Below are positions 1 to 6,616 of a stretch of DNA of 6,897 bases, piece after piece; the stretch's first letter is position 1; each line of letters begins with the position of its first letter. The DNA lies in NCBI GenBank assembly GCA_903829855.1, contig CAIKRN010000211.1, positions 1 through 6,897 of the forward strand, written 5' to 3'. The translations under genes and the position numbers were made by a program. Source of the stretch: an uncultured Opitutia bacterium (GTDB lineage: Bacteria > Verrucomicrobiota > Verrucomicrobiia > Opitutales > UBA953). Under the pieces are notes generated by a model. That model was not told the origin of the DNA, made no database searches, and saw only the letters and a list, made by a program, of their open reading frames with translations.

Positions 1-1
1 C

Positions 2-2548
2 GTGTCGGTCTTCTGTCTTTTGCCCTTGGCGGCTTGCGGCGCCGTCGCGCCGTTTCTGGAGAAGCATTGCGTAGAGTGTCATGATGCCGACACGAAGAAA
101 GGCGGCTTGGATTTGACTGCCCTCGGGGCCGACCTCACGAAGTCGAAGACGTTTGAGGCGTGGGTTAAGATTTACGACCGCACCGCTAACGGCGAGATGC
201 CGCCTAAGAAGAAGGCCCGGCCTGATGCCGCGCAAGCGAAGGGCTATCTCGAGGGCCTTTCTGCGTCGCTCACAACCTTTGAACTGACCCGAGCCCAGAC
301 CCAGGGGCGTGCGGTGGAGCGCCGCATGAATCGTTTCGAATATGAGAACGCCGTCCGGGAGTTATTGCAGGCGCCGTGGCTTGATATCAAGGAAAGCCTG
401 CCGGAGGATACGGAGGCTTTTCGTTTTAATAAGAGCGGGCAGGCCCTCGACGTTTCCCACGTTCAGTTGCAACGCTACCTGAGTGCCGCTGAGGAAGCCC
501 TTAAGTCGGCTTTTATTTCTTCGATCGAGAAACCGGATCCCGCTCCGCGCCGTTTTTACGCCCGCCAGCAGGGCAGTTACACTGGTAAGATGAAGTTCTC
601 GGAATTCAATATGTCTCCGGAGCGTGCGACTTTCCCGACGGTCGGCTTTACCGGGCAGCCGGAGGTGCGGCGGGGTGAAGCTCCGATGACTGCGGGGAAG
701 TCCAATCCACAGGTACGTGATGAAGAGGGGGTGGGCGTTGTGCATGGTGCCTATGAACCCGTGGAGCCGAATTTCAGCACTTTCCGGGCGGCCACGTCAG
801 GACGCTATAAGGTCCGTCTTTGCGGCCATACGGTTTGGGTTGGGCCAGGGAAGCCCACGGCCAAAGGTGCGGCGCGCTGGTACATCCCTGATTTGGATGA
901 TATCTCCAAGGGCCATCGTCCGGAGCCTGTCACGGTGTATGCCCTGACGCCTCCGCGTGTTCTTCGGCGCATTGGCAATGTGGATTTCAATCCTGAGCCG
1001 ACGGTCAACGAGCTCGATGTCGTGTTGAAGGCGGGCGAGAGTATTCAAATTGATACGGTCCGTTTTTTCCGTTCCCGACCGGGGGCGAGCCGTTCTCAGA
1101 ATCCGCTCGCCACGCCGGAAGGCCAGCCGGGGATGGTCATGCGTTGGATTGAGGTCGAGGGCCCACTGGCTCCTGCTTGGCCGTCCGCGCCTTACGCCGT
1201 GCTTTTCGGCGACCTGCCCGTGAAGCGCGTGTTTGGTTCCTCGTTAACCTTTGAAGTCCAGACGAGTGATCCGGCGAAAGATGCCGAGCGGCTCTTGCGT
1301 CGCTTTGTCCAGACGGCGTGTCGCCGCCCGCTTTCGCCGGCGGAGGAAGTCCGTTTTCTGCCGGTCGTCCTTGGGGCTATTAAAACGGGCAGTACCTTCA
1401 CCGAGGCGATGTTTGCAGGCTATACCGCGGTCCTTTGCTCGCCGTCATTCCTGTACTTGGAAGAGAAGCCTGGTCGTCTCGATGACCATGCCATCGCCGC
1501 CCGTCTGGCCTATTTCCTTTGGAATTCGCCTCCGGATGCGAAACTTCGGGAGCTCGCCCAGGCTGGTAAATTACACGATAAATCAGGACTGCTCGCTCAA
1601 GCGGACCGATTAATTGCCGACCCGAACTCCCAGCGATTTGCCGAAACGTTTACGGACTACTGGCTCGATCTCCGCAAGGCGGGTTCCAACGACCCGGACT
1701 CCAATCTTTATCCGGATTATTACCTCGATGATCATTTGGTCGAATCCGCCCGAGATGAAAGCCACCTGACGTTTGCCGAGCTCCTGCGGGCAAACCTACC
1801 GGTGCGCAATGTCGTCGATGCGGATTTCGTTTTCGTGAACGAACGCCTCGCCGCACTTTACCAGCTCCCGCCCGTGATGGGTGCCAAGCTGCAGAAGGTC
1901 ACGCTGCCGAAGGATAGTATTCGCGGCGGCTTTATGACGCAGGCCGCGGTTTTGAAAGTCACCGCCAATGGGACGACGACTTCACCGGTGACGCGCGGTG
2001 CGTGGATTATGGAGCGGGTACTTGGTCGTAAGCCGCCGCCCCCGCCCGCCAATGTGCCGGCCGTGGAGCCAGATACCCGCGGTGCAGTCACGATTCGACA
2101 GCAGCTCGACAAGCACCGCAAACTGGAGTCTTGCTCCGCGTGCCATACAAAGATTGATCCGCCAGGCTTCGCACTCGAGAGCTTTGATGTGATGGGGGGC
2201 TTCCGCACCAACTACCGCGCGATGGATGGAAAGAAGCCCGATGTCGGGATTGGTAAGAACGGCCAGAAATTCGCTTTCCACTCGGCATTACCGGTGGAGT
2301 CTTTCGGTGAACTCGACGGGAAGAAGTTCAAGGACATCCGTGAGTTCAAGAAGCTCGTGGCCGCCGATGAGCGTCAGCTTGCCCGTAATTTACTGAACCA
2401 ATTGACGGTTTACGCCACGGGCGCTCCGGCCGGATTTGCAGATCGCGCCAAGGTGGAGGCCATCCTGGATGCCGCCGCCCCGGGGCATTACGGCGTCCGT
2501 GACCTCGTTCACGGGCTTGTCACCAGCGAGCTTTTCCTCAATAAGTAA
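2..2548 (+). CDS. Secreted c-type cytochrome multidomain protein (PSCyt1/DUF1587/DUF1595/DUF1592/DUF1588/DUF1585), 5' partial
   Basis: The protein is a putative periplasmic or membrane-tethered redox protein of unknown substrate. Domains, numbered from the first in-window GTG: hydrophobic export signal 3-16; PSCyt1 cytochrome domain about 14-90, with haem motif CVECH (23-27) and a likely Met ligand M66 in GEMPP; DUF1587 about 103-170 (RRMNRFEYENAVRELL); a beta-rich, sandwich-like stretch about 245-390; DUF1595 about 427-487 (FVQTACRRPLSPAEE); DUF1592 about 494-622 (AARLAYFLWNSPPD, FVNERLAALY); DUF1588 about 640-735, with a proline run (678-682) and second haem motif CSACH (711-715); DUF1585 about 773-846. 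This is the complete family order. The GTG at base 2 lacks a charged n-region before the hydrophobic stretch, so the true start is probably a few codons left of the window. L9-A10-A11-C12 looks like a lipobox. The stop is TAA at 2546-2548. The DUF1552 gene follows after 9 bp, so the two form an operon. Family identity is clear; biochemical function is unknown. Confidence 0.93.
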   Translation: MSVFCLLPLAACGAVAPFLEKHCVECHDADTKKGGLDLTALGADLTKSKTFEAWVKIYDRTANGEMPPKKKARPDAAQAKGYLEGLSASLTTFELTRAQTQGRAVERRMNRFEYENAVRELLQAPWLDIKESLPEDTEAFRFNKSGQALDVSHVQLQRYLSAAEEALKSAFISSIEKPDPAPRRFYARQQGSYTGKMKFSEFNMSPERATFPTVGFTGQPEVRRGEAPMTAGKSNPQVRDEEGVGVVHGAYEPVEPNFSTFRAATSGRYKVRLCGHTVWVGPGKPTAKGAARWYIPDLDDISKGHRPEPVTVYALTPPRVLRRIGNVDFNPEPTVNELDVVLKAGESIQIDTVRFFRSRPGASRSQNPLATPEGQPGMVMRWIEVEGPLAPAWPSAPYAVLFGDLPVKRVFGSSLTFEVQTSDPAKDAERLLRRFVQTACRRPLSPAEEVRFLPVVLGAIKTGSTFTEAMFAGYTAVLCSPSFLYLEEKPGRLDDHAIAARLAYFLWNSPPDAKLRELAQAGKLHDKSGLLAQADRLIADPNSQRFAETFTDYWLDLRKAGSNDPDSNLYPDYYLDDHLVESARDESHLTFAELLRANLPVRNVVDADFVFVNERLAALYQLPPVMGAKLQKVTLPKDSIRGGFMTQAAVLKVTANGTTTSPVTRGAWIMERVLGRKPPPPPANVPAVEPDTRGAVTIRQQLDKHRKLESCSACHTKIDPPGFALESFDVMGGFRTNYRAMDGKKPDVGIGKNGQKFAFHSALPVESFGELDGKKFKDIREFKKLVAADERQLARNLLNQLTVYATGAPAGFADRAKVEAILDAAAPGHYGVRDLVHGLVTSELFLNK

Positions 2549-2557
2549 CCCAACCCC

Positions 2558-3901
2558 ATGTCCGCCCCCTCCGGTCTCACTTCTGCCAATTCGCCCTATG
2601 TGGCGTTTCAGCGCTCCGTCTCCCGCCGCCGCTTTCTTGCGGGCACGGGAGTGCTGCTCGCGTTGCCAATGCTGGATGCGATGACCCCGGCCTTCGCCGC
2701 CGCGTCGCCGGAGTCCGCTAAGCCGCGCCGGATGCTGGGCATCTGTAATAACCTCGGTTTGGTGCCAGATTACTTTTTCCCGACGGGTGCGGGCAAGGAT
2801 TACAAGCCGTCAATCTACCTCGAGCTGCTCAAGGAACATCGCAATGATTTCACTGTTTTCTCGGGCGTGTCCCATCCAGATGTCGATGGGGGGCACCCGG
2901 CGGATAATTGTTTTCTGACGGCTGCTCCACACCCCAGCAGCGGGGGCTTCCGTAATACCCTCTCGCTCGACCAATTCATCTCTGAGCGGATCGGACATCT
3001 GACCCGCTATCCTTCCATGACCCTGGGGGTGAATTGTGCCCGCGGCTCCCGCAGTCTTTCGTGGACGGCTGGTGGGGTGATGATTCCGACTGAAGAGAAG
3101 CCCTCGGAGGTTTTCCGGAAGATGTTCATGGGTGGTTCGACAAAGGAGGTGGCCGCGCAGGAGCGCCGCCTCGTGCTTGGCCAGAGCATCTTGGATGCCG
3201 TGGGCGGTCAGGCGGGCGAATTGCGCCGCACGATGGGCACGCAGGATCGGGATCGCCTCGATCAATATTTCACGAGCGTGCGTGAGCTCGAGCAACGCAT
3301 GCAGATGTCGAAAGAGTGGGAGAAGAAGCCCCGTCCGGTGGCCACCACCGCGTCGCCGCTCGATCCGTCGACCGCTAAGGAATACATGGATAAAGTGAGG
3401 CTGATGTACGACATGGCCCGCCTTTGCTTTGAGACCGATTCATCGCGTGCCGTTACGTTGATGCTCGATAGCGTCAATACGCCTGCGCTGGATATCGACC
3501 ACGTCCACACGACGACCGATGGCTATCATAGCCTTTCGCACCACGGCAAGTCGGCCAAGAAACTCGATCAGCTCAAGCAAATCGACAGCATGCACATGCA
3601 CCTGCTCGCGAAGCTGATGGCAGACCTGAAGACGTCCAAAGAAGAGGGGGCTCCGCTACTCGACCGCACGATGATTCTTTACGGTAGCAATCTTGGTAAC
3701 GCCAGTGCCCATACGACCACCAACCTGCCGACATTATTCATGGGCGGCGGCTTCAATCACGGTCAGCACCTCGTCTTTGATACCGAGCGTAACTACCCCT
3801 TGCCCAATCTGTTTGTCTCGATGCTGCAGCGCATGGGCATCGATGCCGATAAGTTCGCTTCGTCGACGGGCACGATGCGTGGACTGAAGTCCGTCGGTTA
3901 A
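2558..3901 (+). CDS. Tat-exported DUF1552 (HXXSHH) protein
   Basis: This 447-residue protein of unknown function is the usual partner of the DUF1592-type cytochromes in PVC bacteria. A twin-arginine signal occupies residues 22-49: SRRRFL (22-27), a hydrophobic core LLALPML, then AFAAA near the likely cleavage site. Tat export suggests folding, perhaps with a cofactor, before transport. The family's namesake motif is present as HSLSHH (324-329, bases 3527-3544). Other family-like blocks are FSGVSHPDVDGGH (101-113), YGSNLGNASAH (375-385) and NLPTLFMGGG (389-398), the last near the C terminus as expected. Length is normal and the gene looks intact. ATG at 2558 is the most upstream possible start, since the in-frame codon four positions before it is the TAA of the cytochrome gene. 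No Shine-Dalgarno sequence precedes it (the spacer is C/A only), so translation may depend on coupling. The clustered His/Ser motif suggests metal binding, but this is inference. The stop TAA (3899-3901) touches the stop of the opposing gene. Confidence 0.93.
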   Translation: MSAPSGLTSANSPYVAFQRSVSRRRFLAGTGVLLALPMLDAMTPAFAAASPESAKPRRMLGICNNLGLVPDYFFPTGAGKDYKPSIYLELLKEHRNDFTVFSGVSHPDVDGGHPADNCFLTAAPHPSSGGFRNTLSLDQFISERIGHLTRYPSMTLGVNCARGSRSLSWTAGGVMIPTEEKPSEVFRKMFMGGSTKEVAAQERRLVLGQSILDAVGGQAGELRRTMGTQDRDRLDQYFTSVRELEQRMQMSKEWEKKPRPVATTASPLDPSTAKEYMDKVRLMYDMARLCFETDSSRAVTLMLDSVNTPALDIDHVHTTTDGYHSLSHHGKSAKKLDQLKQIDSMHMHLLAKLMADLKTSKEEGAPLLDRTMILYGSNLGNASAHTTTNLPTLFMGGGFNHGQHLVFDTERNYPLPNLFVSMLQRMGIDADKFASSTGTMRGLKSVG

Positions 3902-3904
3902 TTA
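3899..3904. other. Touching convergent stop codons without a visible terminator
   Basis: The + strand TAA (3899-3901) of the DUF1552 gene and the - strand TAA (3904-3902) of the phosphoesterase gene are adjacent, giving TAATTA. No GC-rich hairpin followed by a T tract lies on either strand within about 60 bases of the junction. The best inverted repeats nearby are CTCGTC/GACGAG (3905-3910 and 3935-3940, 24-base loop) and GGAC/GTCC (3881-3892), and neither has a T run. Transcripts from each side must therefore run into the opposing gene unless termination is Rho-dependent. Confidence 0.85.
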
Positions 3905-6472
3905 CTCGTCGTCATCATCCGCTTCGGGGTCGAGGACGAGACCGAGGGCCTTTAGGCCGCGGCCATGTGCTCCGGTCCACTCATGTGGGTAGCGTTCGCC
4001 TGGGCGGGCCTGCATCCAGATGGCTCGATTCATCGTGTCATCATCGATGCGGTCGGGTTCAGAGAAATCCATGGCGTCCAGTCGGGCGCTTAGGCGCTCT
4101 TCGCTTGATCGGAAGAGCCACCAGAAGCCGGTTTTCGGTTTGGGTTTGATGCGGGCTTCGTTCAGTTTCTGCATCGGTGTCAGTGCGTTATAGGGCGTAA
4201 AATCGGCCATCGGCGTGAAGCACTCTTCCATCGTCGGCGAGGCTGCCACGACCTGATTCATCGGGGGCATACCTAGGATGCGACAGATGGTGTGCAATAC
4301 GGAGGTCTGGTTGTAGAACTTGCTGATGAGGGCGCCGCGCTTGGCATAGGGGCTGGCGATGAGGCAAAAGGAGCGATGGCCATCGACATGGTCCCCCCCC
4401 GTCTGCGGATCATCTTCGTTAACGAATACGACCATGTCTTTCCAGAAGCGACTGTGGGAGAGCCCTTCGATGACGCGTCCGACGGCGAGATCATTGTCGG
4501 CGACATAGGAGCTTGGGGTGAGTTCGGCCGCCGTGTGATCCTCAGGGAGATAGATGATGGTCAGATCCGGGAATTCCCCCTTTTTTTCCAAGCCCGCGAG
4601 CTCTTTGAGGAAAACATCGGCGCGGGTCTGGTCGGGGATGGCCATGTCCCAGCCTGGATAGTCGGGGCTGCTGTAGCGTCGGAGGGCCTCAATGGCAAAG
4701 GTGTGGGAGTAGGCGGTCTTGCCCCCGCCGTTGGCGCGATCGGTGAAGAAATCGTTGTAGGTTTTGCCGCGGAGTTTGGTGATTTTATCCATCTCGCCAT
4801 AGTTACGGAAAGAGCGACCATGGAGCAGGGCGTGGTCCCAGATGAAGCCGCAGCCGGCGTAGAAGAGGGAGTCCTCGCCGAAATTATAAGCGCAACGATA
4901 GCCCACCCGGTCCTTCTCGCGGTAGGGGCCGACGATGCCTTGGGCGCCCCAAGCGTGACCGTCGGAGGAGTTCACGCCATTGCAATAGTAGTTGTCGAGA
5001 AGCGGCCAGCGATCGGCGAGGGCATGGTGGTTCGGCGTCACGCTGCGCGGGAAGAGCACGAGCTTCGGTTCGGCGTTACCGCGTCCGATATCACCGAGGA
5101 CCTGATCGAAGGTACGGTTCTCCTTGATGATATAGACGACGTGTTTGATCGACGAAGGCTGGCCGACTTCCGCGGGCACGGGTACCGGGGCCGCGGTGGC
5201 GGTGATGGTCTTCGGTCCGCTGGCGAACCGGAGCGCGTGGGCCAGGTGCGCGGCCTGGCGGGCGCGCTGATCGTAATCCGCGATGGTCTTGGCGTCGGTC
5301 GGTACGGCGACTTTCTGTAGGCCGTTACGGACATTCACAATATACAGCTGGCCTTTCGAAACACGGACGGCCCCTGGATACCAACCTGCGGGAATGAGTT
5401 TAGGCGCGTGTTCTGGGTGGGTGAGGTCCATGCAGGCTACGGCATTGATGCCGGAGTTGGCGGCATAGAGGGTTTTCCCGTCAGGCGAGAGGGCCAAGCC
5501 GTCCGTGAGCATACCCCAAGGGAGGGCAAGGTCGGGCTTGGTGGAGAGCGTCGAAGCGACTTTGTTTTTGAGGGTATCGACCACACTGATGCTGTCCCCG
5601 CCGACGTTGGAGATGAATAAGCGATGGCCGGGCGGATCCAGTAGGAGTTCGGTGGGGTGAAGCCCGACCTCGGTGCGTGAGCGCTCCTTGAGCGTGTCAC
5701 CGCCGACTTCGATAAAACTCAATGTGCCCCGGAGCGGAATCGTGCGCTTGTCGACGGCGACCAAAGAACCTCCGGATGTTTCGGCTAGGTCGTGGGCGCC
5801 CGGAGCGTTGCCGCCGAAGTTGGAGACGTAGGCCGTATGATTATCGGCGGAAAGCGCGACTCCATAGGGGCAAATGCCGACGGGTGTAGTGCTCAGGATT
5901 TTGCCGGTGCTGAGGTCGACCAAAGCAAGGACGTTTGACATCGATAAGGCGACGAGCACGCGCTTGCCGTCGTCGGTGATTGCCAGTCCAAGCGGGTTAA
6001 CGTTCTTGGCTCCGCCGGAGACATCGATGGATTTACCCCAGCTAATTTTACCATCGGGAGAGACGGTGGCTTGATAGAGAAAGGTTTTGCCTCCGGAAAC
6101 TACGACGGTGGCACCATCGCGCGCTACGACTAGGCCGTGCATGGAGCCACCTTCTTTGATGACCGGGAAGTCTGCCTTCTGGATAATGGCCAGCGTGGTC
6201 GGATTGATGCTGGCCAACACGGAGGTCGTTTTGACTAAGAGTATCTTGCCACCTTGGGCGAATTCAGCGGCGAGCAGACGTCCTGGCAAATCCACGAGCT
6301 GACCGACCATGTCGAGCTCTTGGGCGCTGGTCAGCATCTTGTCCTTGGTGGGACGTTCGTTCATCCAGGCGGCGTCACGCACGGGCGCATGACCGGAGTA
6401 TTCGGGTTTCTCCGCTGCGCCCGCGACGATAAGAGCGAGCAAGTAGAGATAGGCAGGGGTGACCTTGATCAT
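3902..6472 (-). CDS. Secreted YncE-like beta-propeller / alkaline phosphatase-superfamily phosphoesterase fusion
   Basis: This intact 856-residue protein matches the type usually annotated 'bifunctional YncE family protein/alkaline phosphatase family protein'. Residues 1-20 form a Sec signal (K3, then a hydrophobic run ending AGAA). Residues about 55-392 form a YncE/YVTN-type propeller of roughly seven blades, with repeats such as GLAITDDGKRVLVAL (162-176), GVALSADNHTAYVSN (204-218), LFISNVGGDSISVVD (285-299) and GLALSPDGKTLYAAN (325-339). A helical linker leads to a phosphoesterase domain from about 441 to 760. Its motifs are KENRTFDQVLGD (450-461, an Asp/Glu-Asn metal site by family analogy), SSDGHAW (502-508, S502 the likely nucleophile by alignment from memory), YLPEDHT (641-647) and NEDDPQTGGDHVDGHR (685-700, metal and His ligands). 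The C terminus has the family block MNRAIW (814-819) and an acidic DDDDE tail. Substrate is unknown; phosphomonoesters or phospholipid head groups are possible. ATG at 6472-6470 is the most upstream start (in-frame TGA at 6490-6488). No strong ribosome site is visible. Confidence 0.92.
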   Translation of the reverse strand: MIKVTPAYLYLLALIVAGAAEKPEYSGHAPVRDAAWMNERPTKDKMLTSAQELDMVGQLVDLPGRLLAAEFAQGGKILLVKTTSVLASINPTTLAIIQKADFPVIKEGGSMHGLVVARDGATVVVSGGKTFLYQATVSPDGKISWGKSIDVSGGAKNVNPLGLAITDDGKRVLVALSMSNVLALVDLSTGKILSTTPVGICPYGVALSADNHTAYVSNFGGNAPGAHDLAETSGGSLVAVDKRTIPLRGTLSFIEVGGDTLKERSRTEVGLHPTELLLDPPGHRLFISNVGGDSISVVDTLKNKVASTLSTKPDLALPWGMLTDGLALSPDGKTLYAANSGINAVACMDLTHPEHAPKLIPAGWYPGAVRVSKGQLYIVNVRNGLQKVAVPTDAKTIADYDQRARQAAHLAHALRFASGPKTITATAAPVPVPAEVGQPSSIKHVVYIIKENRTFDQVLGDIGRGNAEPKLVLFPRSVTPNHHALADRWPLLDNYYCNGVNSSDGHAWGAQGIVGPYREKDRVGYRCAYNFGEDSLFYAGCGFIWDHALLHGRSFRNYGEMDKITKLRGKTYNDFFTDRANGGGKTAYSHTFAIEALRRYSSPDYPGWDMAIPDQTRADVFLKELAGLEKKGEFPDLTIIYLPEDHTAAELTPSSYVADNDLAVGRVIEGLSHSRFWKDMVVFVNEDDPQTGGDHVDGHRSFCLIASPYAKRGALISKFYNQTSVLHTICRILGMPPMNQVVAASPTMEECFTPMADFTPYNALTPMQKLNEARIKPKPKTGFWWLFRSSEERLSARLDAMDFSEPDRIDDDTMNRAIWMQARPGERYPHEWTGAHGRGLKALGLVLDPEADDDDE
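4393..4400. repeat. Homopolymer run of eight C (G8 on the coding strand) in the phosphoesterase gene
   Basis: Eight consecutive C on the + strand read as eight G in the minus-strand gene. They span the end of a Thr codon, two Gly codons and the start of the Asp codon of the TGGDHVDG motif (residues 691-698). The reading frame is intact here. A tract this long can slip in replication or be miscalled in sequencing. Either event would truncate the protein inside its predicted active site. Confidence 0.9.
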
Positions 6473-6616
6473 GATATATCCGTAGGCTCACGTGCTGGCG
6501 TGCACAAGCCACGACCTGACGGCTGAGGCGTTTAATTGGAGGATAACTCCCTTAAAGCTAAAGATAGACGCTTGCTCGAAAAAACCTCACGGACAGAGTT
6601 GGGGTAATCGCCGCGT
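6473..6616. promoter_or_regulatory. Divergent intergenic region between the phosphoesterase and nagB-like genes
   Basis: These 144 bp separate two genes pointing away from each other, so both promoters, or at least the 5' leaders, should lie here. I could not find a -35/-10 pair close to the TTGACA/TATAAT consensus in either direction. The best rightward guess is TTGGAG (6536-6541) with TAAAGA (6559-6564) at 17-bp spacing, with only three of six matches in each box. Other visible elements are an A6 run (6579-6584), a perfect 8-bp palindrome GATATATC (6473-6480) directly before the minus-strand ATG, and an imperfect stem-loop at 6485-6510. No RNA gene or riboswitch is recognisable. The role is inferred from gene orientation, not from motifs. 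Confidence 0.45.

Noticed and set aside
2..4. GTG at base 2 as the true start of the cytochrome gene
   Set aside because: The reading frame is open to the window edge and the signal peptide would lack a positively charged n-region. The start is more likely upstream, so the gene is treated as 5' partial.
2810..3295. Minus-strand open frame of 161 codons inside the DUF1552 gene
   Set aside because: It is antisense to a conserved family gene, with no recognisable domain and no start signal. It is a by-product of codon bias.
3881..3892. Small hairpin GGAC-TGAA-GTCC at the end of the DUF1552 gene
   Set aside because: The stem is four base pairs within coding sequence with no following T tract, so it is not a terminator.
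3905..3940. CTCGTC/GACGAG inverted repeat after the convergent stops
   Set aside because: The loop is 24 bases, there is no T run on either strand, and the left arm simply encodes the acidic tail of the phosphoesterase.
3955..3964. Perfect palindrome GGCCGCGGCC
   Set aside because: It is within coding sequence and fully explained by Gly-Arg-Gly codons in a GC-rich gene.
4292..5320. Long + strand open frame (342 codons) antisense to the phosphoesterase gene
   Set aside because: It lies wholly inside a well-supported gene. Its translation is a low-complexity mix rich in Gly, Ala, Val, Glu and Asp, as expected for the complement of GC-rich codons. It shows no family motif or ribosome site.
6485..6510. 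Imperfect stem-loop GGCTCACG ... CGTG-caca-AGCC in the intergenic region
   Set aside because: Two four-base stems separated by a four-base bulge are too weak to call a structured RNA or operator without comparative support.
6496..6515. Sigma-54-like TGGC...GC promoter
   Set aside because: The GG-to-GC spacing is off by one base and the -12 box does not match. The minus-strand reading also fails.
6538..6550. GGAGG Shine-Dalgarno core and GGAG/CTCC inverted repeat
   Set aside because: No ATG, GTG or TTG lies at a usable distance downstream, and a four-base stem is expected by chance.
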